This document shows positions 22,047-33,002 of a stretch of DNA of 64,000 nucleotides, piece after piece. The notes under the pieces were generated by a model. It saw only the letters and a program-made list of their open reading frames with translations. It did not search any database and was not told the DNA's origin. Made by a program: the position numbers and the translations under genes. The stretch is from Piper betle (taxonomy: Eukaryota; Streptophyta; Magnoliopsida; Piperales; Piperaceae), in assembly GCA_033002965.1 (NCBI GenBank), contig JAURVB010008678.1, positions 1 to 64,000 of the forward strand. The letters run 5' to 3'. How positions within the stretch are numbered: position 1 is the stretch's first letter; each line of letters opens with the position of its first letter.

Positions 22047-24917
22047 TGTAGACACCCCGTTTCGGCTCACCCGTGAACCGACCCGGAAATGTCACCGGCG
22101 ACCGAACCGTTCGTTAATCTACTAGATTCGGTTAAGCCGACCAGGATCTACTCTCGGCGTCTCAAGATGGAGATGCAAATATGAAATGCATGAATGAGAA
22201 CGATTGGGTTCTAACGTAGTCCTACATGCATGCTATGATGTACAAGCAAAACAAGACCAAAACGGTAACAAATTGAAAAACCAAAAGAAAATATATAATA
22301 TTTTATGAAAATACGATAACACATAATAATCTACCATAGACATTAAATCATTATCTCATTCGTTTTTACCCGAGCCGAGTCTGAACTCCAAGGCTCCCTA
22401 CTCATTCATATTTATCCAGTTCATTTCATAACAAGTAATTCATCTAAGACAAACACATCAAAATTATCATTCACATAGCATTAACACACCATCATTATAC
22501 ATTACACGCGGCAGGTACATGTGTGCGCGGTTCCGTGCTGCTCCTCCGCAGTCCCGACAGCTTTCATCGCTCGCATTCCTCACCTACATATATATAGAAA
22601 AACCGTCAGTAACGAGTGTTACCGGCCCGGAAAATAACTAATATCAATCTGGCACAGGAGAGCAAACTCTCCTGTTGAATCAAAACCATATACTTCCTCA
22701 AGAACTCTCATCAGGGCACATACGGGAGCCGTCCGTCGGGCCGTGCCCTCGGGTCGACAGCGTCCCCCTTTCTTTCTCATTCTCATACCTTGGCCATTTC
22801 TCTATCGCTTCTCGCATCAAATCTCATTCCTTACCGCCCTCTGCACCTTCCATATTACTCCTGGCCTTGAGCACGAAGGCCGAGCACTCTCAGGCAGTCG
22901 CCTTCAGTACCCTTTGAAACCACAAGTCTAGACATGCGCTGCAATGCAGTACCCGTAAACCTCCACACTTCTCCGGGTTTGAGGAACTCAAAGGTGGAGT
23001 TGTCCGGATCCCTCGGGAACGAAGTGGGCTCTCACCAGTTCCAGAGCCCGCTCTTCCGACGCACACGTGCCCGCTCGCATAGTACGATAGTCGCGAGTTT
23101 CCCTCATTCCATCTCTCACTGAAAACACGAAAACTATACATATATATAGGTCTAGGTTGGGATTTATACAATAGGCCCGAAGGCATCGTGAGCTGGATCT
23201 GAAGTTCGAAAACAAACTCGAGGGATCTCATCCTCGAGGGTTATTAATCCGAAAAGAACTGTTGGCTAAATGGCCCGAGTTAAGTGGGATCCGATAAAAC
23301 GCCACTTAACTCGTCCTGCACATGATAAATCAAATACACAATAGAATAGCGTAAAACAGAGAACGAGTCCTAAACGGACCTGGTAGAAGCTCCAAACGGG
23401 TCCACGCGCCTAGGCGGCGAGCTCCTACACCGTACCTACACAATCAAGCTAAAAACTAACGCCCGCATGATGAATCACACATCCTATAGCATGCACACAC
23501 AATCAACACAATCACGCATCAATCAACACACATTAACCTATATCAATTCTAGCAAGTCTACTTAGGCTAGTTTGCATTAGATCATGATCATTACCTAGTT
23601 ACCCTAATTAGTTTCTTAACCTCCATTTTTAACACCACTCAATCAAACAAATTTCATATTTTATCCTTAATCAAATCTACATTTATATATATTATTATAA
23701 CACACAATTCACCAATCCTAGCATGCAATTCTAATAATCAATACTTTCAAATAATTAAGTTAAAATAAATTATACCTCGCGTCGTCGAAAATCGGCGACG
23801 GCTAGGGTTTCCGTTTCGTGGCTCGAAACTCGAATTCGGCACCTAGCGGCGTCCGAAGTCCGATCAGATTGGACCGGGTGCGTTCGGCGGATGATCCGGC
23901 GAATTTCCCACGAATCCAATTTTCCGGCGGTTTTCCGGCGAGTGTCGGCGGTTTTCCGGCGGATTCCGACGGTTTTCCGGCGACGATTCGGGACGGGGCA
24001 ATCAGGGGGTCTATCGGCACCAGCTCGACGAGCTTGGTCCGATGGTGGTGTCAAACAAGGTAGCCGAGGCGGCGATGGCCGTCGGCGGCGGCGTCGAAAA
24101 TGGGCGGCGGCGGCGGTGTGCTCCGATCGGGGCTCCGGCCGGCCTCGACGGCGGTCGGGAGGATGGGGGAAATGTCGGCGACGGCGAGGGGGTGGTACTG
24201 GTGGTCACAGCGGCGGCGAGCGGCCGGACGGCGGCGGAATCCGGCTCGAAGTGGCGACGGCCGAGGCGGCTTCGTGGGGCGATTCCGGCGTCGTGGCGGC
24301 GAGACGGTGGCCGGGGTGGGTCGTGGCGGCACGGCGACGGCACGGCGGGGCGGGGCGGCGTCGATCGGCGGCAGTACGGCGTCGGCGGCGGCGGCGGCGG
24401 CGACACAACGAGGCGGCGGCGAGGGTTTGGGTGAGGAAAGTGTCGGGAGGGAGAAAAATACCCTCAATGGCAGTTTCGTAAATTAAGTATTGACTCGATT
24501 CCGACTCGAGTCAAAATAATAACTAGTTCGTAATAAATTCTAAAAAAAATCTAGAAAAATATGGAAAAATTCCATAAAATAAAACAAACACAACAACATC
24601 CAAATGACATGCTCTATAACTAATAACCCACCCGAATATAATCCAACGCGTCCTAATGCGTTATTCGGCCTAAAACTATTCTACGATCAAATAAAAATAA
24701 CAATCAATACTGCATACCTCCATATACTTGATAACCCATTTTTCATCATCTTTTAGGCGTTATCATCGTACACTTGAGCATACATGACCCTCATCGCTCA
24801 TAACTCACAGCTGGCCTCAACTCAGCTCGCGGTCCATGAAGCTGACTCGACTCGAACCGACGGTTGAACCGACTGGTTCACTCCCGTAAAACTCTGACTC
24901 GAGTCACGGGTTTTACA
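22047..24917 (-). repeat. Family-A 5' LTR
   Basis: The LTR is 2871 bp. Its boundaries are set by the PBS on the left and by the matching end of the 3' LTR on the right. It contains a TATA run at 23141-23148, the GTAAC/GTTAC stem-loop at 22609-22622, an AG|GT at 22584/22583, and the GC-rich module at 23760-24475. It differs from the 3' LTR by scattered substitutions and indels concentrated in the left third and in the GC-rich module. Confidence 0.92.
23134..23150 (-). promoter_or_regulatory. Likely TATA box of the family-A 5' LTR
   Basis: The minus strand reads cctatatatatgtatag, about 1.77 kb into the LTR. It is conserved in the 3' LTR (near 15405-15420) and as tatatatag-like words in the H and G LTRs. 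Transcription would start roughly 30 nt downstream. Confidence 0.55.
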
Positions 24918-26149
24918 CCTGATACCATGTCTAATTTGTTGATGCATAAGCTAGTTAGGGCATACATCACAATACATCAAGTAATACATAAAGGTATGCA
25001 TCAAACACAGACAAAAGAACGATAGAAAACAATGGCACGCTAAGCACAAGTGTGTGTAGCAATTACCTGTCCTTCACCAACGCTAACCCAACGCATACGA
25101 ACACAAGATCTACATATATAATAGGAAAACTGTCTGCGACAAATGTCATTGGCCCTAAAAAATAGCTAAAACAAACTGGCAAGGGGAATCTATCTTGCAT
25201 AAGGAAGGAAAAACCAATAACTCCATGAGACACTCAAAGAATATCTACTGAGGAACCATCAAGCTGCAGACTATATAGCATCCCAAACTGAACTAGTGTT
25301 GTGCCACTCTTAGCAATAACTGGTCCCATTCTCGGGAATAAACACATATCGTAAACTCTCTCCATACCTCCATATAACTTTTGGCCTAGAGAACAAAGGC
25401 CAAGTACTATCAAGTAGTCACCTTCAGTGCCCTCTGATACTACAAGTTTAGACATGCGCTATACACAATACTACTCGTCTACTTCATGCCTCTCCAAGTG
25501 TGAAGAAGCTTAAGACGTAGAGTTGTTAAGATCCCTTGGGAATGGAACAACCCTCTCACTAATCCTGAGCATCTACGACTTGCATATGTGCCCACTAACA
25601 ATATATGCAAGGTCAAGTCCACTAACTCTCAGCTCACTGAAAACTTGATAAAAACTATATATAAAGCTAAGAAGGGATCATATAAGTAAGCTCAAAGGCA
25701 TAATGAAGGAGAGTTAAGTTCAAAAATAACATTAGGGATCTCATCCTCAAGGTTATTAATTACGGAAGTAAAAATACGTCTAAATGGCTCATGTTAAGTG
25801 GAGTCCAATAAAAAGCCACTTAACACATCTTACGCTATAAAAATCAAAGTCACGATAGAGTAAAACGATAAACTTGAGAAGAGTCTTGATGGACATGAAG
25901 TCCAAGCTACATGCATGATGACACCTTTTATGGCGAGCTCGATCTCTGAAACCTTCATTGGAACCCACTGCTAAGCAAAAGATTAAAAACTCTATATAAT
26001 GTATGGATGTGGTATGTGTTCACATCAACAATAACGTCGCAGCAAAGAGCAATGCAAAACAAATAAATGATCAAATGGAAATCGTGACATGAAAAGCATA
26101 GACAATTAAACAAATAAAACAAGTCAAGTAAATAAAAGAACAATAATTA

Positions 26150-26745
26150 AAAATAATAGTGGACAAATAACATCAAATAAATAATAAATAATAAATAACA
26201 ATTTAAACACTCGAGAAAATAAATAAATAATTAATTAATATTAAATTAGTAGATAAATAATAAATAAATAAATAAACTTATGAATACATAGATGAATAAT
26301 ATATACGAAAAAAAACAAGACACTATTCACGAATAATAATTATAATAATACTAAATAAATATGCGACTAAACACAAGTAAAGATTAGCACATACACGAGT
26401 AAGTGAATAAAATAAAAATAAAAATAAATAAATAAGCAAATAAATAAATAGCAAATAGCAATTAATCATAAATAATAACAATATAAATATCAAACTTATG
26501 GATATACAACTAAACACAAATAAATAATAACATTACGAGCAATAAATAAACAAATAATAACAAGTGAATATAATATAATAAACATGAATAAACTAACATA
26601 AATAAGTAAATACATCATGAATAATAATAAATAATCATACAAGCGTGCATCATGTACGACATATATATAAATAAATAAAATTAAAAATAATGAATAAATA
26701 AATAAATAACAAATAAATAATAAATAAAAAAACAGTCATAACATC
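26150..26745. repeat. AAAT-rich low-complexity tract
   Basis: About 600 bp is dominated by aaataaataa and aataataa words inside the D LTR. The family-A LTR has ordinary AT-rich sequence at the same position, so the tract expanded in this copy. Confidence 0.8.
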
Positions 26746-27646
26746 AAAATTTGATAAATAATGTGAATATAAATCTAAACTAATGTAATTAGCCTCGAAA
26801 TACCAGGACGGGTCGAAAAAACTGATGAAAACAGGCTAAAATAAGGTGTAGAGTCAACTAGACGGAGTTGGACCGAGTTGGGCCGAGTCAACTCGGTCTG
26901 GGTTAAGCTACCAAGGTTGAGCTAAATGAGTTGGCTGGACCGCAAACATGGTCGTGCACATGGGTGCGAGCAGAGCCGGACACAGATGCGGGTAAATGGG
27001 ACCGCCTGTGCTCGTCACTGAAAATTGGCAAGGCAGCAAGTTAGGGGTTGCCATTGGCCGGAATCGATGAGCAATGACAAAGCCATGGTGACTGTGGTGG
27101 TTGTTGACAGAGCCCAAGCCCCAGCTGGGGAAAAAACACCTGCAAAGAGGTGGAAGCGCTACCAGAAATGATGGAATCCCCAACGGCGAATGTGGCCATG
27201 ATGCCAGTTGGCATTGGTCTCAAAAGCTTGGTCGTGGAGGGGGCTAGTGATCTGGGTGATCGACCTCGTCACACAAGCCTCACTCAAGCCAAAAAATGGC
27301 CCAAAAGTGACTATGGTGGAAATCCAGGGAAGAAAACCGCTTTGTAATTGGCCAATGCAGTGATACCAACATCGATGGTGGTCGAAGACTGTCCTAGTCA
27401 ATAGCCAGCTGCGAGGTGGTCATGATAGTACCAGTTTCGTGGCTAGAGGATGGTCGAAGACTCACCGGCAATGAGCTAAAGTGATAGCGACGCTAGGGCT
27501 AAGAACGCTCTAAAAATGCGGGAGAAATCCTAGGAAAATGGGAGGGGAAGCTAGGCCAAACGTGGACGATTTGGAACTTGCTGTGTGATGCAATTTGACA
27601 TATGGCAACTCGTAGGATATATATATATATAGAGAGAGAGAGAACG

Positions 27647-27681
27647 GCTGCTATGCGCTGCCCTTGGCAGCGCATAGCAGC
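27647..27681. repeat. Perfect 16-bp hairpin inside the left TIR
   Basis: The arm gctgctatgcgctgcc (27647-27662) is followed by ctt and then its exact reverse complement (27666-27681). The right TIR holds an imperfect version near 29071-29107. Confidence 0.9.
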
Positions 27682-27731
27682 GCATGGTATCCAACGGCCC
27701 CAAATATTTTCATCGACCAAAATTTTTTCAT

Positions 27732-28990
27732 GCATATCCTCCTCCCGGCACCAAACGACATCATCTTGATCTCCTTGGTACCGGTGATGTCCACCTCCTC
27801 TTCCAAGAACCTCTCCGGCTGGAACTCCATCGGTGCCTCCCACACCTCCCCGTCCCAACCCGTCTTCACCACCATGAAGTTCACCGTCGCGTCCTTGGGT
27901 ATCACGTACCCATCAACCTCCAACTCCTCCTTCACCGCATGCGGCAGCGCGAAGTGCACCAGTGGGTGCCGGCGCAGCCTCTCCATCACCACCGCCTTCA
28001 AGTAGTTCATCTTCGGCAGACCCTCCTCCCCCACATAATCACCACCGCCTCCTTTCCCTTCCATCACTGACTCAATCTCCTCGGCCAGCTTCCTCTGTAT
28101 CTCCGGGTGCTTCACCAGATTCGCCATGACCCATTGGAGGGCGGTGGAGGTGGTGTCCGTGCCGGCGTTGATAAACTCGGAGCAGAGCGTCACAATCTCC
28201 CCCTCTGTTGGCCGCCAACCGCCTTCCTCCGGCAACTCCATGTTCAGAAGCGAATCGACGTAGGAAAACACAAAGCTCTGCTCTTCCTCATCCTCCGCTC
28301 CTTTCCTTTGTTTTCCCGATCAAGCTCTGATCAGAGGAATCAGAACCTCTTCTCGCCTTCTCAGCATCGCCAACAACTCGTTCCATCTCTTCCGAAACAG
28401 GTACTTGGCGGATTTCGGGAAAAAGTGAAGACGTTGAATCGTCCAAAGCTCAATAGCAGTGACCGAAGCGAGGTCTCGACCTCTCTCACCTATTTCTTCT
28501 CCAACCTCTCGCCAAAGCACATGAAGAGGAGCAAGCAGAACATGGCGTACTGAAAGCTCTAGAAAACCCAAACGCGGCCAGCAGCGGCCGAGTTGGCGGC
28601 AAGCCTGGCGAGAGGACGTCAAGGACCCACATTGCGGCGGATGAGGTGCCAGAGCAGGCCGTGGCCTGCGGAGCTGATGCTGTGCTGGTTGGAGTTGATG
28701 ACATGGGGACCGGGGTTGCTGGCAGGGCGGGTGGCGGTGGCAGCGCTGGCAGCGACTAGGAGGCAGTAAGCGACGGCGGGGTCGGAGACAAAGATGGCGG
28801 TGCGGGCGCCAAGGCAGAGGGTAAGGATGGGGCTGTAGACGGGGTGGAGGCAGTGGAGGAAGGGCTCGATGTCCAAGAGGGACTTACTGAGCCACAGGAG
28901 GTTGCCGAGCACATGGAGGCAGTAGGGGCCGAGGGGAAGGTTGGTGGCGGCGGCGTAGGAGGAGAAGACACAGTAGACGCCGGCAGCGAG
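27732..28990 (-). pseudogene. CYP89-like cytochrome P450 fragment, broken and truncated
   Basis: The order of P450 parts on the minus strand is: an N-terminal hydrophobic segment and proline region (from about 28990, LPLGPYCLHVLGNLLWL), mid-domain pieces in shifted frames (28620-28320), then an open stretch from 28271. That stretch has the I-helix AGTDTTS (residues 36-42 of the open part), K-helix ERLRR (97-101), PERF (152-155), and heme loop FGAGRRIC with the heme cysteine at residue 180. Right after that cysteine the sequence passes into the TIR, so the normal C-terminal roughly 60 residues are missing. At least two frameshifts and a stop separate the N-terminal and C-terminal halves. P450s of this type are ER-anchored monooxygenases, but this copy cannot make one. 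It is uninterrupted by introns, as CYP89 genes often are. Confidence 0.85.
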
Positions 28991-29111
28991 GAGGATGGTG
29001 AGGAGGATTTTGATCCATGAAAAAATTTTGGGCCGTTGGATTTTGATCCAACGGTCCAAATATAATGCACTGCTATACGCTGCTGAAAAGTGGCGGCGTA
29101 TAGTAGCCTTT

Positions 29112-29114
<3 letters not shown>

Positions 29115-29153
<39 letters not shown>
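29115..29153. repeat. (TA)n microsatellite
   Basis: About 19 TA units abut the right TIR. A shorter TA tract (27618-27631) and (GA)n (27631-27642) lie at the left TIR. The insertion probably used a TA-rich target. Confidence 0.9.
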
Positions 29154-29156
<3 letters not shown>

Positions 29157-29619
29157 CTGAAAGGTAGGATCGACACCGACAATAGTCGAAACTAACTCAA
29201 AGGCTAAATGCTAAATGAGACTGTATAGATGGAAATAAAGACAAAGAAGCTAAATGGACCTGAAAACCCTAACTTCAACTATTGGTGATCTAAAACTCAA
29301 ATCAAACTTGGCCGACGGGGGCAATTCGGTAGTCCGAAAACCCTAAGATGCATCCAAAAGTAATACCTTAAAAAAAATCCAAATAAATATTAAGTGAAAC
29401 AATGACCTCGATCTAGCCCTAAAACCCTAAGCTAACACAAGCAACTGTATACATCGAGTATATGTTGATGAGTCATACTCTACTTTTGCATAACTGAGGC
29501 TATTATCTGTATATCAGGGACACCTAGCCATTATAACATACTCATATAATCATGTGGGCCCCATAGTCATGGTCTAAAGCTAAACTAATACAAGACTGGC
29601 CTGAACTGGACAAGGCAAC

Positions 29620-32600
29620 AAGTGGGCCATGGCTCTGGTTCAAAGGGCCAGGGGGTTTGTTGTTGAACAAACATCATCACGCACATGAGTGTGGTGGCAC
29701 TAAGCTTTTCAGCATTCAAGGTCATGGAGCCGGCCTTGCCAAAATTTACACAAATATTCAATGCCACAGCGTTGGGTCTCCTGGCTCTTAGTGTCGTCGC
29801 ATTGGTATCGTCCACTACACAAGAATATGCAGCACTATGGCACAATTTGGAGAGTCGTGGCATTGCCGCAATGAATAAAATTTTGAATTTTATTTAAATT
29901 GTACTTAATTATCATGCAATCAATTTCTAAATATTTTAATAAATTAATTACATCATATAGCAGCTCCACATGCCATTATTGATTATATCCAATTTTACCA
30001 TTAAAGCATAAAAGATGATATATTTTCTACTTATTGATACATACATCTAATTCTCATATTAAATCAATAGAAAAGCATATATAAACTTCACAAAGAATGA
30101 ATTTATAATAAATCTACAGGCATTCATTAAAATTTAAATAAACTAATCAAGATAATTCTATAAAACATGCATACAAAAGGAATTACATGTAGAACTTATT
30201 TTTTCCATAGACAATCATACATGCAATAAATCCAAACCTTATGAATTCATTATATAACACAATCTTCCACAAAACAAAACAAAATCAATGATTTCTCTTC
30301 CCAAGAAACCTTCCAAATTCAATAGAAAACTCATATAATCATAATACATGCATGTTCTAAACATGAATTTTATAAAAATGTGATGATTTGATGAAGAAAT
30401 TAGAGAAAAGAGGATGAACCAAACTAAGCCCGAGTGTAACACCCCGTTTCGGCTCACTTGTGAACCGACCCGGAAATGTCACTGGCGACGGAACTAGATT
30501 TGGTTAAGCCGGCTCGGATCTGCCCTTGGCATCTTAAGATAGAGGTGCAAACATGAAATACATGGATGGGATGCTTGGGTTCTAATGTGGTCCTACATAC
30601 ATGCAATAATGTGCAAGCAAAAACAAGACAATGCAAGAAGCAAGGAATTCAATTGAAAATTCATTATTTTTTATGGAAAAATGGACAGAATCTCCCTAAA
30701 AGTGCAATAGATGCCACCTTGTCAATAATAAATATCATATAATTATATCAACAGGCATCAAAATATAATCCAAATATTTTATTTTCCATCACATTCTAGT
30801 TGTCCTTGCTTCGTAGTTTACCTTGCACATTTTTCACTTTCCATTTCCATTCACATGCAAAATGCTCATAATAGATTCATAGTTATAACATATCAAATTC
30901 ATCAACACAGTTCAATACATGTCATCATCGCTACATACACTCGGCAAGTACTTGCGTGCGCGATTTCTGTACTGCTCCTCTAAAGTTCTGACAGCTCTCA
31001 TTCCTCGAGGTGCTCACCTACATATAAAATAGAAAATCGTCAGTAACGAGTTTTACCGGTCTGGAAAATAACTAATATCTATCTGGCACAGGAGGAGGTC
31101 TGGGTCGGGATTTATACATATATAGGTCTGGGTCGGGATTTATACAATAGGCCTGAAGGCGACTTGTGGTGGTTCTTAATCTCGAGGGTTATTAATCCAG
31201 AAAATTGTTGGCTAAATGGCCCGAGTTAAATGGGATCCAATAAAATGCCACTTAACTCGTCCTATACATGATAAATCAAATACACAATAGAATAGCGTGA
31301 AACAGAGAACGAGTCCTAAACAGACCTAGTAGAAGCTCCAATCGGGTCCTCGAGCTCATACTCCGTACCTACATGACAAACTAAAAGCTAACACCCACTC
31401 ATCATGCAGCCATACATCCCATATCATGCATACATCCATCACGCATCATCATAGTCACATCAACCTATGTCAATTCTAGCAAGCCTACTTAGGTTAGTTT
31501 GCATTAGATCATGATCATTACTTTAATTAGTTTCTTAACTTCCATTTTCAACACCACTCAATCAAATAATTTCATATTTTATTCTTAATCAAATCTACAT
31601 TATATATATATATATATATATATATAATTATAACACACAATTCACAATCCTGGCATGATGTACTAATAATAATCAATTTTAAATAATTAAATCGGAGGTA
31701 ATTATACCTCGCATCATCGGCAATTGGCAACGGTTAGGGTTTTGTCGTGCATCTCGAAGCTCGAATTTGGCACTCGACAGCGCCTGAAGTTTGATCAGGT
31801 CCAGCTGGACAAACTCAGCAGAAGATTTGACAAATTCCAGTGAGTCTAGTTTTCCAGTAGCTTCTGATGGTTTTCTAGCGATTATCGGTGGTTTTCTGGC
31901 AGCTTCCCGGTGGTTTTCCGGTGACTGACAAGGTGGTAGTGGTATGGGGTATCGTTGGCACCAGCTCGATGAGCTCGATCCAATGGTGGTGACGGTGAGG
32001 ATGGTAGCGGCGGCGATGACCATCGACGGCGGTGATGTGTTCGGCCCGGGTGGTCGTTCTCTTCGATTGGGCCCATGGCCGGCCTCGGTGGTGGTGCTAG
32101 GTAGAGGGGAAAGGTCGGGGAGGTCAAGGGGGTGGTCGTCGGGGTCACAGTGGTGGTGGCGCGGCCTAGACAGTGACGAATTGACCTGAGGAGTGTCGCG
32201 GCTCGTGGGGCAATTCTAGCGTCGTGGCGGCGAGACGGTGGCTGGGGTTGGTTGGGGCAGGGCGGCGTCGATTGGCGACAACCATAGGGGCGGCGATAGG
32301 GTATTGGAGGTGAGGAAATGTCGGGAGGGAGAAGAAACACCTCGGTGGCAAACTCATAAATAAGTATTGACTCGATTCATACTCGAGTCAAAATAATAAT
32401 TAGTTCGTAATAAATTCTAGAAAAAATCTAAAAAATATGGGAAAATTCCATAAAATATTACAAATACAACAACATCCAAATGAAATGATATATAATTAAT
32501 AACCCACCAAACTAGCCCATAACGCGTTCTAATGCGTTATTCGGCCTAAAACTATTTCTTCGATCAAACATTTAAAAAGAAAAACACTGCATACTTTCAT

Positions 32601-33002
32601 ATGTTTTGATAACTCATTTCTTACCATCTTTTTGACGTTATCATCATACAATCAGGCACACTTGACCCTCATCATTCATAACTCACTGCTGGCCTCGACT
32701 CAGCACGCGGTTCATTAAACTGACTCGACTCGAACTAACGGTTGAACCGATTGGTTCGCTGTAGTAAAACTCTGACGCGAGTCATAGGGTTTACACCTAG
32801 CCACCTGATCTCCCCCTTCTTGACCTCAATTGCTATTTAGAGAGAGAGGGTCTGACCTCTCTCTACACTTATATAATAATTCCATCATTAAGTAGGGGCA
32901 CTTTTGGTATTTTACTCCAATTAATTAATTAAATCCTAATAACACTTGAATTTATCTAAAAAGAATGTCTACTTTTTAATACTACTTTACTTAAGAGTTC
33001 TT
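29620..33002. repeat. C repeat, copy 2, split by a solo family-A LTR
   Basis: The parts 29620-30434 and 32796-33002 together match 3836-4780. The interruption is the solo LTR at 30435-32795. The right side is cut by the G LTR that starts at 33003. Confidence 0.65.
30435..32795 (-). mobile_element. Solo family-A-type LTR with imperfect 5-bp target duplication
   Basis: The LTR begins tgtaacaccccgtttcgg and ends catagggtttaca, and is homologous to the A LTRs throughout. Flanks are ccgag (30430-30434) and cctag (32796-32800), 4 of 5 matching. The C repeat at 4580 shows the uninterrupted site. It lacks internal sequence, so it arose by recombination between two LTRs. It is more diverged than the A pair and contains a TA microsatellite near 31603-31626. 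Confidence 0.85.

Larger units (their letters stand above)
14021..24917 (-). mobile_element. Family-A Ty3 chromovirus, tandem compound (LTR-internal-LTR-partial internal)
   Basis: Reading the minus strand, the order is: 5' LTR (24917-22047), PBS, leader, gag, RT, RNase H, integrase, chromodomain, polypurine tract, 3' LTR (17186-14316), then a second PBS, leader and the first codons of gag, ending abruptly near 14028. Plant chromoviruses of the Tekay/Del group have this gene order and a C-terminal chromodomain. The extra internal piece past the 3' LTR shows a second unit once lay in tandem, joined through a shared LTR. The word cctgat occurs at both outer edges (14022-14027 and 24918-24923). 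Defects listed under the genes make the copy non-autonomous. Confidence 0.9.
27641..29114. mobile_element. TIR element carrying a captured P450 fragment (Pack-type)
   Basis: The left end (27641-27731) and the complement of the right end (about 29009-29114) share the same order: a ggct(g/a)ctat(g/a)cgc word, a gtatagcag/gcatagcag word, ccgttgga or ccaacggcc, and aaaattttttcatg. This gives inverted repeats of about 90-105 bp, and the space between holds P450 sequence. The element sits in TA-rich sequence within the D LTR, which hides any target duplication. Long TIRs around a host-gene fragment fit a Pack-MULE, but other DNA-transposon classes cannot be excluded. Confidence 0.7.
24918..29612 (-). 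repeat. D LTR, diverged relative of family A, with nested insert
   Basis: The section 25060-25760 aligns by eye with the A LTR (for example cctagagaacaaaggcc and agtcaccttcagtg). The section 29160-29600 aligns with the D fragment at 35450-35920 (gacaaag/gggccc words, then gtatac...gataactcat-like). In between are the AAAT-rich tract, a GC-rich module (26800-27560), and an inserted TIR element. The left edge begins with ctgatacca at 24919-24927, which looks like a PBS complement, so the LTR itself may begin at about 24927. The right edge is cut off by the C repeat. Confidence 0.65.

Noticed and set aside
22609..22622. LTR stem-loop as an ordinary transcription terminator
   Set aside because: The stem is short and AT-rich, the setting is a plant nuclear LTR, and bacterial-type termination does not apply.
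27684..28070. Plus-strand frames opposite the P450
   Set aside because: They are shadows of the GC-rich minus-strand coding sequence.
27651..28271. A functional P450 gene
   Set aside because: It lacks the C-terminus after the heme cysteine, has frameshifts upstream, and reads into the TIR at its end.
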